A stretch of 14,679 nucleotides of DNA from assembly GCA_902477615.1 (NCBI GenBank), contig CABSHY010000014.1:1-14679 (forward strand), given 5' to 3'. Under the pieces are notes generated by a model, which was not told the DNA's origin, searched no databases, and worked only from the letters and a program-made list of their open reading frames with translations. The DNA comes from an uncultured Sutterella sp. GTDB taxonomy: Bacteria > Pseudomonadota > Gammaproteobacteria > Burkholderiales > Burkholderiaceae_F. Positions 1 to 7,587 of this stretch are shown here, piece by piece. The translations under genes were made by a program, and so were the position numbers. Within the stretch, counting starts at the first letter, position 1. Every line of letters starts with the position of its first letter.

Positions 1-201
1 CAGCGTTTTATCCACAAAGGGCAACTCAATTTCTAAGGGCTATATGAGTATCGGGAATTTGTGTTCTGTATAACTGCGAAACGATGTGGCTTTATACTTT
101 CTTTTCTCAAAAGTAAGCCAAACTTCATGAACGAATTGTTTTATTTGCCCTACTAGTTGTCTTTGTCCTAGTTGTTAGGATCACTTTGAAGGGAATGTAA
201 T
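1..201. other. Leader/intergenic region upstream of the sensor gene
   Basis: No complete gene is visible here. The first 36 bases could be the end of an upstream plus-strand gene (frame 1 reads QRFIHKGQLNF then TAA), but other frames are also open at the edge, so this cannot be settled. The region is AT-rich. It contains a small dyad (CTTTT-CTC-AAAAG, 101-113), a TATACT hexamer at 93-98 that could be a -10 box but lacks a convincing -35, and two copies of CTAGTTGT (153-160 and 168-175) spaced 15 bp apart. The second copy sits in the dyad TCCTA-GTTGT-TAGGA (166-180). These lie close to the start of the next gene and may be regulatory, but nothing here proves it. Confidence 0.4.
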
Positions 202-1731
202 ATGCAAGCAGGCCGTAGCATTAAACAAATTTTGTCGCAGATGATGCGCCTTTGGGCGCTATTGTTGCTTGTGCCAATCCTGCCGGTCAATATTTGGTTT
301 CAGTTTTATACCAATCACGAAAGTCAATACAAAGAATCTCAACTTCTTTTTGCTCAATTAGAGCGATTAATTTCAGAAAATCAAGAGCGTTTATTTACTG
401 AAGAACAACGCTACACGGAGCAAGCCATTCAGGCTGCTGAAGTGGTGGCTTTTATTGTTGATAACCACCCAAGCATCGTTAAGAGTCAGGCCCAACTCCA
501 AATTTTGGCTCAGAAATACGGCCTAGATGAAATTCACATCTTTTCGCCTCAAGGAAAGATTTTTGCTGGAACGCACCCTAAGTACTATGGGTACACCTTT
601 GAGTCGGGCGAACAGATTGGATTTTTTGCGCCGATGCTCAAGGATCGTTCATTAAAGCTTTGTCAGGGCGTAACACCCAATACGGTCGAGGGTATTCCTA
701 TGCAGTACTCTGCGGTTTGGGCGCAAGACGGTAACGCTATCGTTCAAATTGGTTTAAAACCTGAACGCTTATTAAAGGTTAGGGAAAGACAGGTACTTGA
801 TAATTTGATTTTTACGGTTCCGCTTGGCGCTCAAGGCGATTTGATGATTTTTGACCGAGACAGTCAAAAGGTGGTGGCCTCTCCCATTAAGCGAGTGGTT
901 GGTACGGATCTAACCAAGGTTTACGCCGAGTACGGGGAGCCCGAATGGGGCGAATCGTTCCACTACGACTATCAAGGGCAGAACTATTGTGTTTATATGC
1001 ACGATTACGGGAAATACCGTTTTATCAGTTTCTACCCTTCGAACTTCTTGACGAAAAAGGTTTTGCTGTCAACCTTGTTAGTGCTCTTTTACATTGGAAT
1101 CGTGGAGCTCGTGATTATGGGCTTGGTCTCTTGGTATGCGAAACACAAGTTTGTAGACAATTTAGCGAAGATTGTAGAGGATCTCAGGCATATTGAGGAA
1201 GGGAAATTGGAAGCCATTTCCTCTAACACCGGGATTTTAGAGTTTGAAGAAGTGACCTTTTATGCCAATAAGCTCCTTCAAAGTCTGCGTTTAAACCTCA
1301 AAGAGATTGCCGGCATTATTGAAAAGGGCAAGATGCCGGTCGGGTTGTTTGTGGATAACCATTTCTATAAGCGCTACTTAATCAATGATCGTTTGCTCTC
1401 GATTTTGGGTGTTGACGGTACGAAGGGTACTGCGGCCTTGAGAGACGTGATTATTGAACGTCTGAAAGAAGCCGAAGATGGCTTAGTCGATAGTAAAGAA
1501 GATGTTTACTTCTATAACAGAAACGGCACGAGAATTTATCTGCGTCTCAAGAAAGAGTCGGACGAACTTGGCTTACAGGTGGTCGCAGAAGGGGTCGAAA
1601 CGCAAGAGCAGTTAGACTTTCTTAAGACCACGACTTGCGACCTCATTCAAGGGTACGTGTGCTTTAAGCCGATGCCGGTGGGTGAGTTTGTACAAAAGGC
1701 CTTTATTGAAGACGTTGTGTGCGCAATTTAA
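202..1731 (+). CDS. Membrane sensor protein with remnant EAL domain (probable internally deleted c-di-GMP protein)
   Basis: The 509-residue product has an N-terminal membrane segment (about residues 15-35) and a large extracytoplasmic sensor region (about 36-285, Cache-like by layout only). A second membrane segment follows (about 288-312), then a HAMP-like linker (about 313-365) and a PAS-like stretch (about 370-450). The last ~55 residues are unmistakably the end of an EAL phosphodiesterase domain: VVAEGVET with E463 and the QGY motif at 483-485. The EAL signature itself, the DDFG region and the whole GGDEF domain expected between PAS and EAL are absent. The frame is intact across the join near residues 450-455 (nt about 1550-1565). 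It is therefore unlikely to hydrolyse or make cyclic-di-GMP; it may be a degenerate gene or a signal-binding membrane protein. The ATG is supported by AAGGGA (189-194) seven bases upstream. It converges on ssb. Confidence 0.8.
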   Translation: MQAGRSIKQILSQMMRLWALLLLVPILPVNIWFQFYTNHESQYKESQLLFAQLERLISENQERLFTEEQRYTEQAIQAAEVVAFIVDNHPSIVKSQAQLQILAQKYGLDEIHIFSPQGKIFAGTHPKYYGYTFESGEQIGFFAPMLKDRSLKLCQGVTPNTVEGIPMQYSAVWAQDGNAIVQIGLKPERLLKVRERQVLDNLIFTVPLGAQGDLMIFDRDSQKVVASPIKRVVGTDLTKVYAEYGEPEWGESFHYDYQGQNYCVYMHDYGKYRFISFYPSNFLTKKVLLSTLLVLFYIGIVELVIMGLVSWYAKHKFVDNLAKIVEDLRHIEEGKLEAISSNTGILEFEEVTFYANKLLQSLRLNLKEIAGIIEKGKMPVGLFVDNHFYKRYLINDRLLSILGVDGTKGTAALRDVIIERLKEAEDGLVDSKEDVYFYNRNGTRIYLRLKKESDELGLQVVAEGVETQEQLDFLKTTTCDLIQGYVCFKPMPVGEFVQKAFIEDVVCAI

Positions 1732-1748
1732 GCTTTGCAAGGCCCAAA

Positions 1749-1783
1749 AAATAACTCCCAAACGAAAAGTGAGGGAGTTATTT
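1749..1783. terminator. Bidirectional intrinsic terminator between the sensor gene and ssb
   Basis: Perfect 11-bp inverted repeat: AAATAACTCCC (1749-1759) and GGGAGTTATTT (1773-1783) around a 13-base loop. It lies between two convergent genes. The A-run at 1746-1750 gives a U-run for transcripts from the minus strand, and the TTT arm plus CTTT serves the plus strand. It probably ends both transcripts. Confidence 0.85.
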
Positions 1784-1801
1784 CTTTGCGACAAGCGAAA
1801 T

Positions 1802-2296
1802 TTAGAACGGAATATCTTCGTCTAAATTGTCGAGGCCGCCCACGGGAGCGGGCATCGGATCAGCTTGGCGAGAGGGAGCTTGATGATAGCCACCTTCGCT
1901 TTGCATCGGACGACGCGGAGCGGATTCAAAGCCGCCTGCAGCCGGAGCACCTTCAGAACGTTCACGCGTACCCAACATTTGCATCGTTTCAGCGATGATT
2001 TCCGTGGAGTAGCGATCTTGTCCATCCGGACCTTGCCACTTACGCGTGCGCAAACGACCTTCCACATAAACCGGGCGGCCCTTACGCAAGTACTCGGAAG
2101 CAATTTCAGCTTGACGACCGAAGAACACAACGCGGTGCCATTCGGTTTCTTCTTGAGGTTGGCCATTCGAATCCTTGTAGCGACGAGACGTTGCAACAGT
2201 GATTGTGGTAATGGCCGTACCGCCTTCAGCGGTATAACGGGTATCGGGATCACGTCCCAAATTACCGATAATGATGACTTTATTAACCGAAGCCAT
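1802..2296 (-). CDS. ssb: Single-stranded DNA-binding protein SSB
   Basis: SSB coats single-stranded DNA during replication, repair and recombination and recruits partner proteins. The 164-residue product starts [17 protein letters not shown], typical of bacterial SSB. The OB-fold covers about residues 4-108, with DNA-stacking aromatics expected at W53 and W87. A Gly/Pro/Ser/Gln-rich flexible linker follows (about 110-155). The protein ends in the conserved acidic partner-binding tip DEDIPF (159-164). Length is normal for proteobacterial SSB. It is divergent from uvrA, as in many proteobacteria. The ATG is preceded by purine-rich GGAAATGAAAG. A hairpin followed by seven U residues sits immediately upstream of this site and may matter for expression. 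Confidence 0.97.
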   Translation of the reverse strand: MASVNKVIIIGNLGRDPDTRYTAEGGTAITTITVATSRRYKDSNGQPQEETEWHRVVFFGRQAEIASEYLRKGRPVYVEGRLRTRKWQGPDGQDRYSTEIIAETMQMLGTRERSEGAPAAGGFESAPRRPMQSEGGYHQAPSRQADPMPAPVGGLDNLDEDIPF

Positions 2297-2310
2297 AATC
2301 TTTCATTTCC

Positions 2311-2338
2311 AAAAAAACGTTGTCACCAAAATGACAAC
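2311..2338 (-). promoter_or_regulatory. Terminator-like hairpin plus U-run in the ssb leader (possible attenuator)
   Basis: Perfect 7-bp inverted repeat GTTGTCA (2319-2325) and TGACAAC (2332-2338) with a 6-base spacer. Read on the ssb strand, the stem is followed by one G and then seven T (2317 down to 2311), then GGAAATGAAAG and the ssb ATG at 2296. This has the shape of an intrinsic terminator, although the stem is short and only 3 of 7 pairs are G-C. It could attenuate ssb, end another leftward transcript, or be a protein-binding dyad. Structure is seen; function is inference. Confidence 0.45.
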
Positions 2339-2500
2339 AAACCTAACCAACCCAAAGGCTTCAGACAGGGAGTGAACTCCACCGTCGCTATTGATGCGTT
2401 TGGTGAGCGTGAATTAACCTCAAATAGCTATCGATGATTTAACAAACCCTAGGATTTGAAGCGTAAAACACATGATTGAAATTACGAGTTTTACTGCGAT

Positions 2501-2509
2501 TGCTATAAA
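2501..2509 (+). promoter_or_regulatory. Candidate extended -10 promoter for uvrA
   Basis: TGCTATAAA matches an extended -10 (TGn followed by TATAAA, 5 of 6 to TATAAT). No good -35 lies 16-18 bp upstream, which extended -10 promoters tolerate. It would give a leader of about 140 bases before the uvrA ATG. An alternative nearer promoter is TCGATA (2600-2605), 17 bp, TATATT (2623-2628), which overlaps the dyad at 2593-2612. Confidence 0.3.
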
Positions 2510-2592
2510 AATACGCTATCCACTATTTTGTAGTAACTTACCGAAAATGTCCACACCTAAAGGGTGGGTTTTACGTAAAGAACACATTCTTA

Positions 2593-2612
2593 TTTCATTT
2601 CGATAAATGAAA
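2593..2612. promoter_or_regulatory. 8-bp-arm dyad upstream of uvrA (candidate operator)
   Basis: TTTCATTT (2593-2600) and AAATGAAA (2605-2612) are perfect inverted repeats around CGAT. The dyad overlaps the -35 of one candidate uvrA promoter (TCGATA 2600-2605, TATATT 2623-2628), the position expected for a repressor site. No specific regulator can be assigned. Confidence 0.35.
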
Positions 2613-2655
2613 ACCGATAAAATATATTGGTTTAGCTCAAAATTCGGAGATAAAG

Positions 2656-5493
2656 ATGGGTTCGGCAATTCGTATCCGCGGCGCACGTACGCATAACTTA
2701 AAAAATATTGATTTGGACATTCCGCGCCACAAGTTAGTGGTGATCACGGGGTTATCTGGCTCTGGGAAAAGTTCACTTGCGTTTGATACGCTCTACGCCG
2801 AAGGTCAACGTCGTTACGTTGAAAGCCTCTCGGCTTATGCCCGTCAATTTTTAGACCTCATGGAGCGACCCGACGTTGATTTGATTGACGGTTTGTCGCC
2901 CGCCATTGCCATTGAACAAAAAGCCGTCACCACCAACCCTCGCTCAACCGTCGGAACCATCACCGAAATTCTGGATTATTTGCGTCTGCTTTTTGCTCGC
3001 GTGGGCACCCCTTATTGTCCTGTGCACGGTTTGCCCCTAGAAGTCACGCCCATCTCTGCGATGGTTGATCGTGTGATGCAAATGCCTGTGGGCAGCAAGA
3101 TCATGATTGTCGCCCCCGTTGTTCGTCAAAAAAAGATGGATTTCGCCCACTTTTTCCAAGACATGCAAACGCAAGGCTTCATTCGTTTCCAAATCGACGG
3201 AAAGCGCTATGACACAGAGACTTTGCCCGATCTTGATCCCAAAGAACGTCACGATGTCGATGTGATTGTGGACCGATTAAAGGTTAGGGACGATGCGCAA
3301 CAACGCCTGGCAGAGAGCTTTGAAACAGCGCTTCGTTTAACGGATGGGCGCGTGCAAGTCGAAGACATGGGCACGGGCGAAAAGTTAAGTTTTTCGAGTC
3401 ACTACTGCTGTCCCGAATGTGGCTATAGCGTTGAAGAGTTAGAGCCTCGAATTTTCTCCTTTAATAACCCCTTAGGAGCGTGTCCTGATTGCAACGGGAT
3501 GGGGGAATCGATGGTCTTTACCGAAGACAGTGTCGTTAACCACCCAGAGCTTTCTTTGGCCTCCGGCGCCATTCACGGCTGGGATCGTCGCAATCTTTAT
3601 AACTTTGACATGATGTCGGCGGTGGCAAAGGCTTGTGATTTTGACATTGATACCCCGTGGTGCGATTTAACGCAAGACAATCGCCACGACATTCTCTACG
3701 GTTTGGGTGACAGAAAGATCAAGATGCCCTATCGAAGCGCCGGGAAAGTGACCTATCAAACGGAACCCTTTGACGGTGTTTTGGCAATTCTTAATCGTCG
3801 ATATGCTGAAACCAGCAACGAAGCCGTGCGAGAAGAACTTAACCGCTACCGCGTATTAAAACCCTGTGCCTCTTGTCACGGAACTCGTTTAAGAGAAGCC
3901 GCTCGCAATGTCTTTATCGGTTTAGGCGAACAAAAGAAAGCCATTTCCGATATCACGGGCATGAGTTTGCAAGAAGCCAAAAGCTATTTTGATGCACTTG
4001 TCATTGATGGTACGAAAAAAGACATTGCCCAAAAGTTAATTGACGGCATCGCCTTGCGATTGAAGTTTTTAACCGATGTGGGTTTGGGCTATTTATCGTT
4101 GGATCGTCGTGCCGATACGCTCTCGGGTGGCGAAGGTCAACGCATCCGATTGGCAAGCCAAATCGGTTCCGGTTTAACGGGGGTGATGTACGTTTTGGAC
4201 GAACCCTCGATCGGCTTACATCAAAGAGACAATGATCGCCTCATTGAAACGCTCAAACAATTGCGTGATTTGGGCAATTCTGTCATTGTCGTTGAGCATG
4301 ATGAAGACACCATTCGCGAAGCTGATTTCGTTGTGGATATGGGCCCCAGAGCGGGCTTCTTAGGGGGCGAAGTGATTGCTTGTGGCACGCCCGATGAAAT
4401 TCAAAAAAATCCCCATTCGTTAACAGGGGCTTATCTGAACGGCACCAAGCACATTGATTTTTCGAGAAAAGCCAAACGCAAGACCGAAAACGTTTTGCGA
4501 CTGGTGGGCGCGAGCGGCCACAACTTAAAGAACGTGACCTTAGAAATTCCCGAAGGGTTAATCACGGTTGTGACCGGTGTCTCGGGGTCTGGCAAATCCA
4601 CGCTCATTAACGATACGCTCTATCGCATTGCCGCTCAATCGCTTTACCGTGCAAGTACCTCGCCTGAGCCCTATGAGCGCATCGAAGGCTTGGAGCGTTT
4701 TGATAAAGTGATTGACGTTGACCAAAGCCCGATCGGTCGTTCGCCTCGCTCTAACCCTGCCACTTACACGGGGCTTTTCACGCACATTCGTGAGCTTTTT
4801 GCTCAAACGCCCGTGGCCAGAGAACGAGGCTATGACGTCGGCCGCTTTAGTTTTAACGTCAAGGGCGGGCGTTGCGAAGCCTGCCAAGGCGAAGGGTTCA
4901 TTAAGGTGGAAATGAACTTCTTGCCCGATATGTACGTGCCGTGTGAAGTCTGTCACGGACAGCGCTATGCCAGAGAAACGCTGGACGTACTCTATAAGGG
5001 TAAAAACATTGCTGAAGTGTTGGAGTTAACTGTTGAGCAAGCCTTGGATTTCTTTAGCTCTCATCCGGCCTTAAAACGCAAACTTCAAACCTTAATGGAC
5101 GTGGGTTTAGGCTACATCAAGTTGGGGCAAAGCGCTTTGACGCTTTCGGGCGGCGAAGCCCAACGCATGAAGCTTGCGCTGGAGCTTTCCAAACGCGATA
5201 CTACGAAGACGCTTTACATCTTGGATGAACCGACCACGGGGTTACATTTTGAAGATGTACAAATGTTGATTTCGGTGATTCAACAATTGCGTGATGCAGG
5301 CAACACGATTGTCATCATTGAGCACAATTTGGATGTGATTGCTTCGGCCGATTGGGTCGTGGATTTAGGCCCTGAAGGGGGCGCTGCTGGGGGCGAAATC
5401 ATTGCAACGGGGACGCCTGCGCAAATTGCTCGAGTCAAGGGCAGTGCAACGGGGTTTTATCTTAAAAAACATTTGGCGAAACTCAAGGAGTAG
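2656..5493 (+). CDS. uvrA: Excinuclease ABC subunit A (UvrA)
   Basis: UvrA is the damage-scanning ATPase of nucleotide excision repair; it dimerises and loads UvrB onto lesions. The 945-residue product has the usual length and both ABC ATPase modules. Walker A motifs lie at 32-40 (GLSGSGKSS) and 641-649 (GVSGSGKST). Signature motifs LSGGEGQR and LSGGEAQR lie at 489-496 and 830-837, with Walker B acid pairs D515/E516 and D857/E858. Zinc-binding cysteines are present at C252/C255/C276/C279 and at C740/C743/C763/C766. The ATG has GGAGA (2646-2650) five bases upstream. It is divergent from ssb and followed after 6 bp by rfbD, whose ribosome site lies in the last codons of uvrA, so the two are probably co-transcribed. 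No truncation or missing motif was seen. Confidence 0.98.
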   Translation: MGSAIRIRGARTHNLKNIDLDIPRHKLVVITGLSGSGKSSLAFDTLYAEGQRRYVESLSAYARQFLDLMERPDVDLIDGLSPAIAIEQKAVTTNPRSTVGTITEILDYLRLLFARVGTPYCPVHGLPLEVTPISAMVDRVMQMPVGSKIMIVAPVVRQKKMDFAHFFQDMQTQGFIRFQIDGKRYDTETLPDLDPKERHDVDVIVDRLKVRDDAQQRLAESFETALRLTDGRVQVEDMGTGEKLSFSSHYCCPECGYSVEELEPRIFSFNNPLGACPDCNGMGESMVFTEDSVVNHPELSLASGAIHGWDRRNLYNFDMMSAVAKACDFDIDTPWCDLTQDNRHDILYGLGDRKIKMPYRSAGKVTYQTEPFDGVLAILNRRYAETSNEAVREELNRYRVLKPCASCHGTRLREAARNVFIGLGEQKKAISDITGMSLQEAKSYFDALVIDGTKKDIAQKLIDGIALRLKFLTDVGLGYLSLDRRADTLSGGEGQRIRLASQIGSGLTGVMYVLDEPSIGLHQRDNDRLIETLKQLRDLGNSVIVVEHDEDTIREADFVVDMGPRAGFLGGEVIACGTPDEIQKNPHSLTGAYLNGTKHIDFSRKAKRKTENVLRLVGASGHNLKNVTLEIPEGLITVVTGVSGSGKSTLINDTLYRIAAQSLYRASTSPEPYERIEGLERFDKVIDVDQSPIGRSPRSNPATYTGLFTHIRELFAQTPVARERGYDVGRFSFNVKGGRCEACQGEGFIKVEMNFLPDMYVPCEVCHGQRYARETLDVLYKGKNIAEVLELTVEQALDFFSSHPALKRKLQTLMDVGLGYIKLGQSALTLSGGEAQRMKLALELSKRDTTKTLYILDEPTTGLHFEDVQMLISVIQQLRDAGNTIVIIEHNLDVIASADWVVDLGPEGGAAGGEIIATGTPAQIARVKGSATGFYLKKHLAKLKE

Positions 5494-5499
5494 TCGTCC

Positions 5500-6387
5500 A
5501 TGCGTGTGTTGATTTTGGGTAAAAACGGTCAAGTGGGGCAAGCGGCTATAAAAGCGCTTTCGCCTTATTTTGATGTCATTGCTTTAGGGCGTGAGGACAA
5601 AGGCGGAAATCTTTTAGATGTACCGGCGCTCGTTGAGACGATTAAAGCTTACTTACCGGACGTCATCATCAATGCGGCGGCTTATACGGCAGTGGATGCC
5701 GCTCAAAACGATGAAGAGACGGCTTTTCAAGTAAACGCCCGAGCCCCCCACGCGTTAGCCCAAGTGGCTAAAGACATCAATGCCTTCTTTGTTCACTTAT
5801 CAACGGACTATGTGTTTGATGGCGTGCGGTCAACGCCTTATGATGAAATGGATGCTACTCATCCCTTAAACGTTTATGGTCAAAGCAAATTTGAAGGGGA
5901 ACGTTTGGTTTTGGATGTGAACCCAGAAGCTTTGATTTTGCGTTTGACCTGGGTGCATGCACCGGGCCATACCAATTTTGTGACCTCCCTTATTCGCTGG
6001 TTTTCAGAAAAAGAGAAACTTTGTGTGGTGGATGACCAATGGGGGACGCCGACAAGCGCCACGGAAGTGGCTAGAGGGCTTTGGGCGGTGCTTTCGGAGT
6101 TCGATAAAGGCAAAGTCTTTGACCGAGGAATTTACCACTTTGCTAACGCCGGTTTTTGCCATCGCCATGAGTGCGCTCAGTGGGTGAAAAAGGTGTTGGT
6201 GCAGGCGCAACGCCTCTCGCCCGACGTTGAAATTGAAGCGGTTAAAAGTAACGTTTTCCCAACACCCGCCAAGCGTCCTTCTCATGTGGTTTTGAATACG
6301 AATAAATTTCAGACGACGTTTGGTTTTACGCCCCGGTCTTGGCAAGAAGGCGTTACAGAAACAGTATTCGAACTCATCAAAAAATAA
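5500..6387 (+). CDS. rfbD: dTDP-4-dehydrorhamnose reductase family protein (RmlD)
   Basis: RmlD makes dTDP-L-rhamnose, a precursor of O-antigen and other surface glycans, by NAD(P)H-dependent reduction of dTDP-4-keto-L-rhamnose. The 295-residue protein is an extended short-chain dehydrogenase. It has the GKNGQVG nucleotide-binding motif (7-13), NAAAYTAVDAA, STDYVFDG (from residue 101) and the catalytic YxxxK at Y126/K130. DDQWGTPT and a C-terminal RPSHVVLNTNK segment are also typical of RmlD. The usual RTSWVY segment is altered to LRLTWVHAPG, so it is a somewhat divergent member and the exact sugar is not proven. It begins 6 bp after the uvrA stop with AAGGAG (5485-5490) nine bases before the ATG, implying coupling to uvrA. 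No rmlA, rmlB or rmlC is in the window. It converges on galE. Confidence 0.88.
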   Translation: MRVLILGKNGQVGQAAIKALSPYFDVIALGREDKGGNLLDVPALVETIKAYLPDVIINAAAYTAVDAAQNDEETAFQVNARAPHALAQVAKDINAFFVHLSTDYVFDGVRSTPYDEMDATHPLNVYGQSKFEGERLVLDVNPEALILRLTWVHAPGHTNFVTSLIRWFSEKEKLCVVDDQWGTPTSATEVARGLWAVLSEFDKGKVFDRGIYHFANAGFCHRHECAQWVKKVLVQAQRLSPDVEIEAVKSNVFPTPAKRPSHVVLNTNKFQTTFGFTPRSWQEGVTETVFELIKK

Positions 6388-6407
6388 TCCCGCTTAAGCA
6401 AGTGGGA
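6388..6407. terminator. Hairpin terminator between rfbD and galE
   Basis: TCCCGCTT (6388-6395) pairs with AAGTGGGA (6400-6407) around a 4-base loop, with one G-U pair on the plus strand and one A-C mismatch on the minus strand. The A-rich tail of rfbD (AAAAAATAA before the stem) gives a U-rich tract after the hairpin for galE transcripts. For rfbD the downstream tract (CTATCTTG) is weaker. It probably ends galE and possibly both. Confidence 0.6.
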
Positions 6408-6422
6408 CTATCTTGACAGCTG

Positions 6423-7418
6423 TCAGCAATTCTTTTGGAAGTTCCAAGAATGCTCACACATGTCTTGCAAGGTGTATTGAGCTTCCCAACCTAAAAGTTC
6501 TTTTGCAAGTTTCGGATCGGCCCAGTTGCTTGCAACGTCCCCCGGGCGACGTGCCACGATCTTATAAGGCACAGGCTTACCACAAGCCTTTTCATAAGCC
6601 TTCACGATGTCTAAGACCGAGTAGCCGATGCCCGTACCTAAGTTAATGGCAATCCAACCGGTGTGGGTAAGGGCATATTGAGCAGCCAAAACGTGGCCCT
6701 TAGCCAAGTCAACCACGTGGATGTAGTCACGCACACCCGTGCCGTCAGGCGTATCGTAGTCGTTACCGAAGACTTGAAGTGCTTCTAATTGACCGGCAGC
6801 CACGCGTGCCACGTAAGGCAAAAGGTTATTTGGGATACCGCGAGGATTTTCACCGATTAAACCGCTCTCATGAGCACCGATGGGGTTGAAGTAACGTAAG
6901 CACACGGCAGACCATTCGGCATCAGATGCGCAGAGGTCGGACAAGATTTCTTCGACTTGAAGTTTGGTACGACCATAGGGGTTCGTGACCGACAAAGGAT
7001 GCTTTTCATCCAAGGGAAGGTATTGAGGTGTGCCGTAAACCGTCGCAGAAGAAGAAAAGATGATGCGCTTAATGCCAAGGGCCTTCATGGCTTGCAAAAG
7101 CACAAGCGTGCCCGTGATGTTGTTATCGAAATATTCAAGGGGCTTTTCGCAAGATTCGCCCACGGCCTTGAGCCCGGCAAAATGCACCACGGCTTCGATT
7201 TGGTGCTTTTCTAAAACGTCACGAATGCGATCGTAGTCGCGGATGTCGCCTTCTTCAAAGGCAAGGCGCTTACCAAGAATCGTTTCCAAGCGGTCAAGCA
7301 CCGTGGCATCGCTATTGCAGAAGTTATCAAAGATCACCACATCGTGGCCGGCTTGAGTCATTTCAACGGCGGTATGAGAGCCGATAAAACCGGCACCGCC
7401 CGTCAATAAAATACGCAT
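6423..7418 (-). CDS. galE: UDP-glucose 4-epimerase GalE
   Basis: GalE interconverts UDP-glucose and UDP-galactose with tightly bound NAD, feeding galactose use and surface polysaccharide synthesis in the cytoplasm. The 331-residue product is close to the 338 of E. coli. The NAD-binding GGAGFIGSH lies at 7-15 and the DNFCNS loop at 31-36. The catalytic serine is in SSSATVYG (S124), and Y148/K152 form the YxxxK pair (NPYGRTK), almost the E. coli numbering. NPIGAHESG and ENPRGIPNNLLPY are GalE hallmarks. A GGAGA (7429-7433 on the plus strand as TCTCC) lies 10 bases before the ATG. It converges with rfbD and diverges from the patatin gene. With galU at the window end it could form a UDP-sugar supply route, though the two are not in one operon. 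Confidence 0.97.
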   Translation of the reverse strand: MRILLTGGAGFIGSHTAVEMTQAGHDVVIFDNFCNSDATVLDRLETILGKRLAFEEGDIRDYDRIRDVLEKHQIEAVVHFAGLKAVGESCEKPLEYFDNNITGTLVLLQAMKALGIKRIIFSSSATVYGTPQYLPLDEKHPLSVTNPYGRTKLQVEEILSDLCASDAEWSAVCLRYFNPIGAHESGLIGENPRGIPNNLLPYVARVAAGQLEALQVFGNDYDTPDGTGVRDYIHVVDLAKGHVLAAQYALTHTGWIAINLGTGIGYSVLDIVKAYEKACGKPVPYKIVARRPGDVASNWADPKLAKELLGWEAQYTLQDMCEHSWNFQKNC

Positions 7419-7464
7419 GAGTCAGAATTCTCCAGAATGAGAAATCAAAAGAGTTAATCTAAAA

Positions 7465-7493
7465 ATGATACCGTGTTTAAATTTTCTTGGAAA
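7465..7493 (-). promoter_or_regulatory. Candidate sigma-70-type promoter for galE
   Basis: On the minus strand, TTTCCA (7488-7493, 4 of 6 to TTGACA) and TATCAT (7465-7470, 5 of 6 to TATAAT) are separated by 17 bp, ending about 46 bp before the galE ATG. Pattern match only. Confidence 0.35.
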
Positions 7494-7587
7494 TGGCGTT
7501 ACAAAGAAAGTGAGTGAACGAATATTCAGATCGCAAAGCTATGTAGTAAGATGTGCCAATAGATTCAAAGAAATTCACTAAAAGCTT

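Larger units (their letters stand above)
2297..2655. other. 359-bp divergent ssb-uvrA control region
   Basis: No gene is supported here. The region must hold promoters for ssb (leftward) and uvrA (rightward). Visible elements are the leader hairpin at 2311-2338, a small dyad GGAGT-GA-ACTCC around 2370-2381, the palindrome TTTACGTAAA (2570-2579), and the dyad TTTCATTT-CGAT-AAATGAAA (2593-2612). In E. coli this spacer carries an SOS box; I found no CTGT-N8-ACAG match anywhere in it. Confidence 0.6.

Noticed and set aside
202..1731. Calling the sensor gene an active cyclic-di-GMP phosphodiesterase
   Set aside because: The EAL signature, the DDFG region and most metal ligands are absent; only the terminal EGVET and QGY elements remain.
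1865..2437. Long plus-strand open frame antisense to ssb (190 codons)
   Set aside because: It is a shadow of ssb on the opposite strand: the ssb protein is unmistakable, and this frame has no recognisable family or ribosome site.
4558..4956. Minus-strand open frame inside uvrA
   Set aside because: Its translation has no family features and it lies wholly inside conserved UvrA coding sequence.
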